Below, piece after piece: positions 8,536-15,259 of a DNA stretch of 18,884 nucleotides (the first letter of the stretch is position 1; each line of letters opens with the position of its first letter). Below the pieces are notes generated by a model. That model saw nothing but the letters and a program-made list of their open reading frames with translations. It was not told where the DNA came from and made no database searches. The stretch comes from CAYPOY01 sp964412395. GTDB lineage: Bacteria > Chloroflexota > Anaerolineae > B4-G1. Made by a program: the position numbers and the translations under genes. The stretch is taken from the NCBI GenBank assembly GCA_964412395.1, contig CAYPOY010000072.1:1-18884 (forward strand), in the 5' to 3' direction.

Positions 8536-8790
8536 TGTGACGCTTGCACTGGCCAGGATACGGATCGTTGATGTGGCCAAAAGGACAGGCAACCGTGCCG
8601 GCCAATTCCGTGGTCGTGGTGAGCGTAGTCGTTGCCGTGGACGTGACCGCGTTCGGCGTCACCACTACCACTACCACCACCTCAGCAGTAGTGGGTGTGG
8701 TTCGCGTTTCCTCTACCCGCTCTGCTTCCGCCTCTGGGGTATCCGTGGGAGCGGTGATCTGCTCCTGAACGGTACCAGTCGCACACGGTT
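8536..8790 (-). pseudogene. Decayed tail of a secreted Thr-rich protein
   Basis: A minus-strand frame reads EQITAPTDTPEAEAERVEE, then a Thr/Val-rich low-complexity stretch, then ACPFGHINDPYPGQCKRH. The last motif resembles the Cys-containing C-terminal tail (CP-x-G-x-x-NDPYPG-x-C-R) that I associate with secreted and redox proteins of Anaerolineae-like bacteria. The expected VD-x-NG-x-G-x-CD continuation is absent in all three frames. There is no signal peptide or credible start, so this is probably a remnant. The family link is from memory and not tested. Confidence 0.4.
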
Positions 8791-8884
8791 CCAGCAGATG
8801 GTGATAGTCTCGTCGGCGTACTGGAGGCCCCGGATGGCCGGCCGGTAATGCCAACTTCGTTTTACTCTGCTTTCCCCTTCTGAG

Positions 8885-9214
8885 CAAGACAATGCCCGGG
8901 AGGATTCCGAAGCAGACGCCGTGCTGGACATATCCGACTGTTCTGCCGAACGCCGGCTTCCTTTTGTCGTCGAGGAAGGCATCGAAACACTGGTCAGCAC
9001 ACCGCTGGTCTCCAAAGGCTGGGCACTGGGGGCATTGACCCCGGGGGCGCGACGTCCAGGCGCCATTCCGCAGCAGGGGCTGGAACTGCTGACTGCCATC
9101 GGCCAGCAGATTGGCATGGCCGTGAAAAACGCGCGCCTATAGCAGGAGACGGAGCGTTGAGCCGGAGAACTCGCTCTGCTCCACGATGTGAGCGTTTTTC
9201 TGACCTCTATGTTT
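8885..9214 (+). pseudogene. GAF-domain fragment of a sensor histidine kinase
   Basis: The readable frame contains ERRLPFVVEEGIETLVSTPL, VSKGWALGALTPGARRPG, and LELLTAIGQQIGMAVKNARL. This is the second half of a GAF domain as found in multi-GAF sensor kinases. The same frame continues after TAG (9140-9142, where family members have Tyr) as QETER, then TGA (9158-9160, where Arg is expected), then AGELALLHDVSVFLTS, the usual linker and start of the next GAF domain. Similarity stops at ~9210, where the insertion sequence begins. The N-terminal part of the GAF domain is also missing. Two nonsense codons plus the interruption show that it is dead. Confidence 0.75.
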
Positions 9215-10036
9215 GGGTAGTCCCCCCGTTGAGTGTTGTTAGGGAGGCACAACGGTTGTCAGCAGCTCTTTAACAGTCCAAATGTGATCAGTTAGTCCTG
9301 CAGCCATAGCAGGCGTGCGTGGCTTCCAGCGGCGCTTGGTCGTCATGGACCTCCACGCGCAGCGTTTTGAGCGGACGCGCGAAGTTGTATACGAGGTCTT
9401 CCCAGGCAGCAGACGCACGATACATCTCCGACTCTTTCGAGAAGCCCAGCGTCTTGCGAGTCAACCGGCTGTTGAAGAGACGCATCGTGAGATGTGTCCT
9501 TTCGACGTAGGCTGTGCTCTTCCCCAAGAGTTCCAACACTTCATCCTTGTCACCAAAGATGACGCGCAAGCTGACGCCCACGACGCGCCCATTCTCACGC
9601 TGCTTGACTGCCTGTAGATACTGCCAACCTGGATGGGGGCGTTTGAGCGTTGGTGGCCGTCCAACTCCCTTGTACTCAGGAACTACCCCGTAGACTTCCA
9701 CCATCGCGTCATCAATCCCTCCTCAGCCATCCGAGATGGTAGGGGGTGGTGCATCGGGGTGCCCGCGGCGCTTGAGCGTCTCGAACACTTTGCTGGCTTC
9801 CGTTTCCGTTTTGGCAATGCCACGGGCGGCGCGGAGACGGTTATCCATATCGATCATGGTAGAGCGCCAGAATTGGCCGGTTTCGTCGGTTTCGGGGTAG
9901 CCTTTTTTCACCCTTGTTACGAACGTAAGCCCATAGGCCGTCCAACTGGCCACGTCCGAACTGTGTCGGCCCGTGCCCGCGATGGTTCCAGCTAAACCGG
10001 ATCGAGCAATTTCCCTTCTGCCACAGGGCCACAGGC
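9215..10036 (-). mobile_element. Remnant IS1-like insertion sequence
   Basis: The element contains a broken minus-strand transposase gene. Its left boundary fits 9215-9221, just beyond the transposase stop and exactly where kinase similarity ends. I found no matching terminal inverted repeat (the reverse complement of GTAGTCCCCCCGTTGAG) near 10036, and the N-terminal part of the transposase is not recognisable. The right end is therefore probably deleted, and the element abuts the last gene of the arsenic cassette. Confidence 0.65.
9239..9990 (-). pseudogene. IS1-like DDE transposase, broken
   Basis: Segments in order are QLDGLWAYVRNKGEK, GYPETDETGQFWRSTMIDMD, PPPTISDG, GGIDDAMVEVYGVVPEY, YVERTHLTMRLFNSRLTRKT, LGFSKESEMYRASAAWEDL, and MAAGLTDHIWTVKELLTT. 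Together they look like one transposase. There are three lesions: an A-run of six (T-run 9903-9908 on +), one base too long to keep frame; TGA at 9723-9725, where Trp is expected between ISDG and GG; and a frameshift near 9330-9336 that moves the true C-terminus (ending TTVVPP, stop at 9239-9241) out of frame. The N-terminal zinc-finger/HTH part is not seen. Confidence 0.8.
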
Positions 10037-10348
10037 TCACCGGCCCTCAACTGGCTCAAGCGCACTTTTTATCCCCCGCTCCACCTCATCTAGCGTCGGC
10101 ACTTTTCCACCGACGAGGAACTTTCCATCCACGTAGCACATCGGGACAGTGCTACCCTTGTGTAGCGCGTACCTCAAGGCCCGGCTCGGCTCCTCTGGCC
10201 ACTCCGCTCCCCCCTCAAAGACCACCAGCCGCACCTGGTCGGGATAGCGGCGCACCATTTCCTCCATCACTGCGATGACCTGGCGGCACTTGCGCGTCGG
10301 CGGCCGGGCGACGTAAGCTTCCAGTGTCACTTTTTCGTCCAGGCTCAT
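10037..10348 (-). CDS. Thioredoxin-fold protein lacking CxxC
   Basis: This encodes 103 residues. Its ATG overlaps the stop of the lipoate ligase gene by 4 bases (ATGA), so the two are translationally coupled. The pattern VTLEAYVARPPTRKC, a helix, RLVVFEG, a second helix, STVPMCYVDGKFLVGG, and a final helix fits a thioredoxin-like fold with the cis-Pro at 69. The active-site position reads T18-R-K-C21, so the first Cys of CxxC is missing. C21 and C71 are the only cysteines. This suggests a binding or single-Cys role and not a dithiol reductase. It is the last gene of the cassette, and the transposase remnant begins right after its stop. Confidence 0.7.
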   Translation of the reverse strand: MSLDEKVTLEAYVARPPTRKCRQVIAVMEEMVRRYPDQVRLVVFEGGAEWPEEPSRALRYALHKGSTVPMCYVDGKFLVGGKVPTLDEVERGIKSALEPVEGR

Positions 10349-11406
10349 CCGTCCTTGTCTGTTTCGGCGGGACGGGCCGCTTCCTCTTTCTCGGGGCCCA
10401 CCTCCGCCAGTAGCCTGGCCAGCGTCTCCCTCACGTCAGGGGGCAGTTCGGCGGCCTGCACCACGACCTGGGCTTCTTTGGGACGACAGCCAGCCAATGC
10501 CCGCTCCAGTTGCTCCAACGTCGCCCGGTCACTGACGAGGAAATCGCCCCGGATGCGGGCCTCGCGTATGGTCCCACCGTCCATATCGGCGAACAGGGAC
10601 ACTATGCCCCCCTTCGCCCTGGCCGACACCATCGCTCCGTAGGCTTGCCGCGTACCAAAGTTCCACTCGTCGGTGCTGTACTTGACGGCCAGTAACTCGT
10701 CGGCCAACTCCCGTTCTTCCGGCGTCAGATCGCCGGGCATCAGCACGATGCCCAGAACCTGGGTAAAGTTGGCCGTAAAGCGCTCTATGACTTTATCTGT
10801 GTCCAACTCCCGCCCCACCTCCCGCGCCAGCGAAGTCACGCGCTCCTTGACTGACCGGGCCGGCTTGTCGGCAAACTTGAGCGCCGGTGGGGTCAGTGTC
10901 CGATCCATCACGTCAAAGTCCATGTTGACTAGAAAGGTGCCGCTCTGGACGAAGGTGTCGTACCAGGCGATCTGGGCCGAACCGTAGATCTTGCGCTCGC
11001 CCACCAGCACGTCGTTCCTCCCGTGAAAGTGGGCCGTGACGCCGTAGTCGGCGCAGGTGCGGATGACCGGCGCGGCGAACAGGCGATACAGTTTCTCCTC
11101 GCTCTGGGGAAACGCCGCGCGGGGGAAGAAAGCCGAATAGCAGAAGCTGCCCGCGTCGTGATACACGGCCCCGCCGGCGTTGGCCCGGCGCACGATTTTG
11201 ATGCCGTACTCGCGGCAATAGTCCACGTCCACCTCGGCCCAGGTATCCTGGAACACCCCGACGAACACGGTGCGGCGCACCTGCCGCAGGCGCAGCGTGG
11301 GCGGCGAAAGCCCCTCGTCCACCAGTCGCACCAGCGCTTCCTCCACCGCGAAATGGTGGTGGGCATCGGTGATGCCATCCCGCAGCAGCCGCCATTCAGG
11401 GCTCAT
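10345..11406 (-). CDS. lplA: Lipoate-protein ligase A family enzyme
   Basis: This 353-residue cytosolic enzyme would activate lipoate (or octanoate) with ATP and transfer it to a lysine of a lipoyl domain. It shows the family's RRANAGGAVYHD (73-84; lipoyl-AMP loop), HGRNDV (129-134), and RKIYGSAQ with the conserved lysine at 139. A C-terminal accessory domain (from ~240: KYSTDEWNFG, then GGIVSLFADMDGG and IRGDFLVS) resembles that of bipartite LplA/LplB ligases. The length is close to E. coli LplA. The start ATG lies 11 bases inside the preceding gene and the stop overlaps the next start, so it sits in a tight operon. No lipoyl-carrier protein is encoded in the window, so the target is unknown. 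The placement in an arsenic operon is notable because arsenite attacks dihydrolipoamide. Confidence 0.9.
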   Translation of the reverse strand: MSPEWRLLRDGITDAHHHFAVEEALVRLVDEGLSPPTLRLRQVRRTVFVGVFQDTWAEVDVDYCREYGIKIVRRANAGGAVYHDAGSFCYSAFFPRAAFPQSEEKLYRLFAAPVIRTCADYGVTAHFHGRNDVLVGERKIYGSAQIAWYDTFVQSGTFLVNMDFDVMDRTLTPPALKFADKPARSVKERVTSLAREVGRELDTDKVIERFTANFTQVLGIVLMPGDLTPEERELADELLAVKYSTDEWNFGTRQAYGAMVSARAKGGIVSLFADMDGGTIREARIRGDFLVSDRATLEQLERALAGCRPKEAQVVVQAAELPPDVRETLARLLAEVGPEKEEAARPAETDKDG

Positions 11407-12076
11407 AGTACTGGCACTTCCCCCTCTTACATTCCTCGTTTCGCCCGGCGAACTCGCAGCGGATCGTCAAGGGCAGATCCAGTCCCAACTCCCGCCGCAG
11501 GAAGGCGACCGCCGTCTCCAGGGACAGGTAAACACTCTGCTTGCAGCAACGGGGGCTGCCGCCCTCGGCGATGGCCTGCAGAGCCTCGGCAGTGGCCTGC
11601 AGGGCTAGCGACCGCTCCTGGTCCTTGAGGTACGAGGCCCCGGTCAAAATGGAGACCAGCGCTCCCACGCTCACCGCCGCCCCGCACTCGCCGCGCGTGC
11701 CGCACACCCCGTAGGGGATCTCCGCCGTGCGCCTGATGGCCGAGGACAGCCGGCCGGGCTTGAGCGACCGCTGGCCGCTGTTGACCAGGGCGGCTAGCAC
11801 AGCCGGGGCAACAAGCACGTGGTGATGTGCGCTGTGCATGACCATGACCGGGTGCTTCATGATCAGGTTCACGATGACGCCAGGATCGGTCTCCCGTGTG
11901 CTCCCACATACCCGCTCGACCGCTTGCAGCGGATCGGCCAACTGACAGTCCTCGCAGACGTGATGTCCGTTGGGACACAGGTACTCGGCTGGCGTCTCCT
12001 GCCCGCATAAGGAGCACACCGCCACGGTGTCCGTCTCGTACAGTTCGGCTCCGCAGATCACACAAGGATATAACAT
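11396..12076 (-). CDS. Cys-rich DUF5714-like protein
   Basis: This encodes 226 residues from ATG 12076; a TTG at 12091 would add five and has no better ribosome site. The N-terminal half is a likely double zinc finger: C5-x2-C8, C21-x2-C24, C34-x6-C41-x2-C44. The core has VMVMHSAHHHVLVAPAVL, GVCGTRGECGAA (C125, C131) and GGSPRCCKQSVYLSLE (C177, C178), and the tail has C207, C216 and C221. This layout matches my recollection of DUF5714, a family of unknown function known from anaerobic archaea and bacteria. The paired cysteines and conserved HSAHHH could bind metal or an Fe-S cluster. It lies between the ferredoxin and lipoate ligase genes in the same operon, suggesting a redox or cofactor-related role. 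Confidence 0.65.
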   Translation of the reverse strand: MLYPCVICGAELYETDTVAVCSLCGQETPAEYLCPNGHHVCEDCQLADPLQAVERVCGSTRETDPGVIVNLIMKHPVMVMHSAHHHVLVAPAVLAALVNSGQRSLKPGRLSSAIRRTAEIPYGVCGTRGECGAAVSVGALVSILTGASYLKDQERSLALQATAEALQAIAEGGSPRCCKQSVYLSLETAVAFLRRELGLDLPLTIRCEFAGRNEECKRGKCQYYEP

Positions 12077-12117
12077 CGGTTTCGTCCGCAAGCGATATCG
12101 TTCACGTTAGCGCGATC

Positions 12118-12639
12118 TCATCTACCCGGCCGGAATGCATCCAGCATAGTGCGCGGCGGGAAGGTGATGGCCTTGGGCTTGCAGACGGTGGCACACGAAC
12201 TGCACCCTACCAGGCACTTGAACGGTTCCACCACCTCGACCTTACCATCGGGAGTGGGGGCCAGAGCACCATACGAGCATAGTTTGACACACAGTCCGCA
12301 TCCGTTGCACAGTTCCGCCGCCATAGTGGGGAACCAGGGTATCTGCCCACGCGGGTGACCGCGCCACGTACCGTAGTTGACCGGCTGCGGCTTGCCGCCG
12401 CTGGCCCGCTGGTCAGCATATTTGCGGTATTCGCGCAGTAACGCCTGCGCAAAGTCATCAACCGCCGGCTTGGGAATGTAGTTCTTATATGCACGGGCAC
12501 GCTCGACCAACTCCATCCCCAGGCCCGTCTCACCTGGCCGACGTCCCTGCTCGTACAACTCGTTGAACAGCTTGTTCAGCCCGTGCATCCCGGCTGGTGC
12601 CCGCCCCACCAGGATCTGACGGTGACTCAATTTCGCCAT
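12118..12639 (-). CDS. Two-cluster 4Fe-4S ferredoxin-like protein with N-terminal extension
   Basis: This encodes 173 residues from ATG 12639. Residues 111-121 give CNGCGLCVKLC (Cx2Cx2Cx3C) and 142-153 give CLVGCSSCATVC (Cx3Cx2Cx3C), so two [4Fe-4S] clusters are likely, the second with an unusual Cx3C start. The first 100 residues are a mostly helical extension (GLNKLFNELYEQGRRPGE, YKNYIPKPAVDDFAQALLRE). There is no signal peptide, so it is a soluble cytoplasmic electron carrier or subunit. Its partner is unknown. The neighbouring PF04060-type Fe-S protein and DUF5714-like protein are the best candidates, by position. Confidence 0.8.
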   Translation of the reverse strand: MAKLSHRQILVGRAPAGMHGLNKLFNELYEQGRRPGETGLGMELVERARAYKNYIPKPAVDDFAQALLREYRKYADQRASGGKPQPVNYGTWRGHPRGQIPWFPTMAAELCNGCGLCVKLCSYGALAPTPDGKVEVVEPFKCLVGCSSCATVCKPKAITFPPRTMLDAFRPGR

Positions 12640-12671
12640 ACCCGCCTCATTACGAATCTACGAACCACGTG

Positions 12672-12690
12672 ATCTTCCCACCGGGAAGAT
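12672..12690 (-). repeat. Perfect hairpin between the 87-residue gene and the ferredoxin gene
   Basis: ATCTTCCC (12672-12679) and GGGAAGAT (12683-12690) flank a 3-base loop. No T-run follows on the minus strand, so it is more likely an mRNA processing or stability element, or a weak attenuator, than a full terminator. It lies in the widest gap (66 bases) of the lower operon. Confidence 0.5.
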
Positions 12691-12705
12691 GCAATCCTCC
12701 GCTCA

Positions 12706-12969
12706 TCAGTCGCCCTCAAAGTAGTAAAGCGATGAGACTTGTTCCAATGCGGACCGCAACGCTGGTTTGATGCGCTCGTAGGCCCAGGTGACCTCAGCAT
12801 CCCTCAACGACGGGTTGCCCAGCAGGTGCTTGACCAGCCGGAAGGCGTTGACGCCGCCACCCACGTCCTCCCCCTGGCGCAACAACGCGCGGACGGCGCC
12901 CTCGACGAAGGCCGGCGTCAACTGGCGATTAAGCGCCTCAATCTGCTGTCTCCACTCTTTGTACATCAT
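12706..12969 (-). CDS. Hypothetical 87-residue helical protein
   Basis: The gene starts at one of two adjacent ATG codons (12969 or 12966) after AAGGAG. The sequence is helix-rich and soluble (EWRQQIEALNRQLTPAFVEG, RLVKHLLGNPSLRDAEVTWAYERI), ends YYFEGD, and has no cysteine. I recognise no family. It begins 21 bases after the Fe-S protein gene ends and is followed by the hairpin and the ferredoxin gene, so it probably belongs with the Fe-S module, perhaps as a small subunit. That role is inferred from position. Confidence 0.65.
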   Translation of the reverse strand: MMYKEWRQQIEALNRQLTPAFVEGAVRALLRQGEDVGGGVNAFRLVKHLLGNPSLRDAEVTWAYERIKPALRSALEQVSSLYYFEGD

Positions 12970-12990
12970 ATTGCTTATCTCCTTGCACCG

Positions 12991-13551
12991 TCACTCCCGC
13001 CGGCCGATAGCAGGCATATCCACTGCCAGCAATTCGGCCAGTTGCGCCTGCTGCCCGGCGTACTGAGGCTCTTGAAGCGGGATGCAATCCTCCAGTCTCA
13101 GGTGACCCATCACCAATTTACTGGCAAAGATGAAACAGGTCGGCTGCTCGCAGGCCCGGCAGTTAGTCTGCGGCAGCAGCTTGTAGACCTCTAGCGGCCC
13201 CGGCCGTCGGTGCATCTCGTAGTCCGGCTCAATCTCCTCCCGCCGCTCCCAGGTCCGGTTTACCAGGTCCACCAGCCCCTGCGCTACCTTCTGCGCCTCC
13301 GTCCGGTCCTCCAGGTGGCCGATGGCGATCTTGTAGGGCCAGAAGGCGATATTGCGCCCGCCCTTCCTCCAGGACAGCGATGGGGCCTGGTGGTTGTAGA
13401 TCGCTCCGCGCAGGACCCGGCTGAGGTAGGGTAGGGCTGGGCCGATGTCCGCGTTGATGTGGGCGATGGCGGCGAAAACCTCGCTGCTCGGATCGCAGGG
13501 GACGGTGGTCACTTCCAGGTCATAGTCTTCGACCAATTGCTTCTCTGTCAT
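12991..13551 (-). CDS. Fe-S protein with PF04060-type four-Cys motif
   Basis: This encodes 186 residues from ATG 13551, three bases after the previous gene's stop. LLPQTNCRACEQPTCFIFA followed by LRLEDC gives C131-x2-C134-x4-C139-x16-C156, the spacing of the 'FeS' domain (PF04060) found in corrinoid Fe-S proteins, RnfB and related electron-transfer proteins; it binds one [4Fe-4S] cluster. Residues 1-120 form a separate domain (VFAAIAHINADIGPALPYLS, GRNIAFWPYKIAIGHLED) that I do not recognise. No signal or membrane segment is seen. It is a plausible electron-transfer partner of the downstream ferredoxin. Confidence 0.8.
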   Translation of the reverse strand: MTEKQLVEDYDLEVTTVPCDPSSEVFAAIAHINADIGPALPYLSRVLRGAIYNHQAPSLSWRKGGRNIAFWPYKIAIGHLEDRTEAQKVAQGLVDLVNRTWERREEIEPDYEMHRRPGPLEVYKLLPQTNCRACEQPTCFIFASKLVMGHLRLEDCIPLQEPQYAGQQAQLAELLAVDMPAIGRRE

Positions 13552-13554
13552 GTC

Positions 13555-13890
13555 TCACCTCTCGCCAAACAGACTGCAGTCGACTTGCACGATGCGCAAC
13601 GCGCTGGCCCTCGGCGTCATCGTGCCGATCGAATCTGGCTTCAGAGCACGATGTACCTTGCTGCCGTCGTCGTTGCGCACTGTAATGCGCGGGCACAACA
13701 CGACGTGGGTAAACTCCTCGGTCTTGTCCAGATAAACCTTCTTGAATCCTTCGGCCTCACACTCGTGGGCCACCAGGTCGATCTTGACCCGCTCGCAGGC
13801 CCACAGGAACACCATGTGAATGCAGGTATTGAGCGCCGCCACAAGAGCATCCTCGGATGTATTTGACGCTGGGTTATCTTTTTGCCTCAC
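13555..13890 (-). CDS. OsmC/Ohr-like protein, probably N-terminally truncated
   Basis: The 111 residues contain SEDALVAALNTCIHMVFLWA, resembling the LLAALaaC signature of the OsmC fold, followed by a KIDLVAHECEAEGF strand. OsmC proteins are thiol peroxidases of ~140 residues with two catalytic cysteines, one in this helix (here in NTCIH) and one later. Here only ~12 residues precede the helix instead of 35-50, and the start lies 17 bases inside the preceding thioredoxin-like gene. The second cysteine, if any, is C99 or C105, in a C-terminus that does not look typical (RASALRIVQVDCSLFGER). Either the gene was shortened by a deletion at its 5' end or it encodes a divergent short form. Whether it is active is doubtful. 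Confidence 0.6.
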   Translation of the reverse strand: MRQKDNPASNTSEDALVAALNTCIHMVFLWACERVKIDLVAHECEAEGFKKVYLDKTEEFTHVVLCPRITVRNDDGSKVHRALKPDSIGTMTPRASALRIVQVDCSLFGER

Positions 13891-14143
13891 TCATCTCTTT
13901 CAGCCAAGCCACAACCTCTTCCTCCCGTGGAATGCGACCTGAGCAAACCACCTGCTCATTGACCACCAGGGCGGGGGTGGCCATGATGGGATACTTTATG
14001 ATCTCGGCATACTCGGTCACGTGCTGGATGGTCGCCTCCAGGGAAGGATTTTCTTCTGCCAATGCTTCCAGTGCTGCTACCGCTCGTTGCTCGACTCGCT
14101 TGCACTTTGGACAGCCGATACCTAAGACTTTGATGTTGATCAC
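13874..14143 (-). CDS. Small CPKC thioredoxin-like protein (redox-active disulfide protein 2 type)
   Basis: This encodes 89 residues from GTG 14143, which has GGAGGT eight bases upstream. The sequence INIKVLGIGCPKCKRVEQ places the C11-P-K-C14 redox pair after the first strand. PIMATPALVVNEQVVCSG carries the cis-Pro, and REEEVVAWL forms the last helix. This is the short thioredoxin/glutaredoxin-like family commonly found next to arsR and UPF0718 permeases. The likely role is cytoplasmic dithiol exchange, perhaps supplying electrons to or accepting arsenite from its neighbours. It overlaps the next gene by 17 bases. Confidence 0.85.
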   Translation of the reverse strand: MINIKVLGIGCPKCKRVEQRAVAALEALAEENPSLEATIQHVTEYAEIIKYPIMATPALVVNEQVVCSGRIPREEEVVAWLKEMSEAKR

Positions 14144-14160
14144 AGGCGTACACCTCCTTG

Positions 14161-14427
14161 TCAGGATTCTTCTTTTGCGAGAGCTGACTTTTCTTTTTCA
14201 CATTCCATGCACAGGTCGGTGGATCGGTTGGTTGAATAGACTAGCCCACACCCAGGGCAGGTAACCTTGCGCAGGCTGCTCTTCTTCCGTGGGCGCGGCC
14301 GCAGTTCCGGCGGCAGCGCCGCGAAGCCGTCGCCCACACATGTGCACAGCGACGGTCGCCCCTTTGGGTCCCCTGCACGATGATCTCCTTTCGGTAGAGA
14401 TGACTCCACCCTATAAACCTTCTCCAT
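14161..14427 (-). CDS. Small zinc-ribbon protein
   Basis: This encodes 88 residues from ATG 14427, with GGGGAGG just upstream. The C-terminal half, VTCPGCGLVYSTN then LCMECEKEK, gives C57-x2-C60-x12-C73-x2-C76, a zinc ribbon. The N-terminal half is basic and disordered-looking (RPRPRKKSS) with CTC at 28-30. I recognise no named family. The cysteines could bind Zn2+ or, given the setting, As(III). The gene sits 19 bases after arsM and 17 bases before the thioredoxin-like gene, so it belongs to the same operon. Confidence 0.6.
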   Translation of the reverse strand: MEKVYRVESSLPKGDHRAGDPKGRPSLCTCVGDGFAALPPELRPRPRKKSSLRKVTCPGCGLVYSTNRSTDLCMECEKEKSALAKEES

Positions 14428-14446
14428 TCTAACCTCCCCAACAGAG

Positions 14447-15229
14447 TCAAGACTTTACTGCTTCGATAGTAGCCGAAACCACAAAATCCTCAACTCTCAT
14501 GCCTGGAGCCCAATCACGGATGAATTCTCTGCTTTCATTCTTGGGTTGTATGCGAATATCGGTGAATCCAGCCTCTCTCAGCATATCTACTAACTCGTCT
14601 ATCGAAGCCGCGCCCGCAATACACCCGGTGTACAGTGCGAGGTCTTTTTTCATCTCGTCGGGTAACTGTGTGGTTGCAACAACGTCTGAGATAGCCAGAC
14701 GGCCACCCGGCTTCAAGACCCGCAGCGCTTCTCTGAATACCCGTGGTTTCTCTGGCGAGAGGTTGATGACACAGTTGGAGATGATCACATCTACAGAAGC
14801 ATCTACCACGGGTAGATTCTCCATCTCCCCAAGGCGGAACTCGATATTCCTGAACCCAGCACTCGCACCGTTCTGGCGGGCCTTGCTTACCATTTCAGGC
14901 GTCATATCCACGCCAATGACACGCCCCGTCTCTCCCACGGCCCGGGCAGCCAGGAAACAATCGAACCCACCACCGCTACCCAGATCGAGCACAGTCTCAC
15001 CTTCCTTTAGCCCCGCGATCGCGTGTGGGTTGCCGCATCCCAGTCCCATGTTGGCCCCCTCCGGCACCGCCGTCAGTTGTTGCGGGGAATATCCGAGCGC
15101 GATGGAAGTATCCCCTGGGCTGCAACAGGACGATGTGCTGCATCCACAACCGGTGTTTGTCGCTTGTGCGACGGAGCCGTACTTGTCTCGGATGGCCTGT
15201 CGAATCTCTTTTCTTTCAGAATCTAGCAT
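14447..15229 (-). CDS. arsM: Arsenite S-adenosylmethionine methyltransferase
   Basis: This encodes 260 residues from ATG 15229, with GGAGGAG upstream. It would methylate As(III) to mono-, di- and trimethyl forms using S-adenosylmethionine in the cytoplasm. The SAM motif LDLGSGGGFD is at 81-90 and the family motif GANMGLGCGNP is at 58-68. The three cysteines expected for As(III) binding are C65, C153 (IISNCVINLSP) and C203 (YTGCIAGA). An additional N-terminal pair of clusters, CGC (28-30) and SCC (34-36), is typical of the bacterial arsM group. Length and order are normal, so it should be active. It follows the permease gene by 30 bases and is probably under the same ArsR operator. Confidence 0.93.
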   Translation of the reverse strand: MLDSERKEIRQAIRDKYGSVAQATNTGCGCSTSSCCSPGDTSIALGYSPQQLTAVPEGANMGLGCGNPHAIAGLKEGETVLDLGSGGGFDCFLAARAVGETGRVIGVDMTPEMVSKARQNGASAGFRNIEFRLGEMENLPVVDASVDVIISNCVINLSPEKPRVFREALRVLKPGGRLAISDVVATTQLPDEMKKDLALYTGCIAGAASIDELVDMLREAGFTDIRIQPKNESREFIRDWAPGMRVEDFVVSATIEAVKS

Positions 15230-15259
15230 CTCTCATCTCCTCCTATGTAAAGTCAAGTG

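Noticed and set aside
9903..9908. A-run (AAAAAAG on the minus strand) as a programmed -1 frameshift site of an IS transposase
   Set aside because: The reading phase is wrong: joining the upstream and downstream segments needs a +1 move, as expected from one extra base, and two other lesions show that the gene is dead.
12118..12639. Ferredoxin as HgcB of mercury methylation
   Set aside because: HgcB is shorter, sits next to the corrinoid protein HgcA, and has a different Cys pattern. No HgcA-like gene is present.
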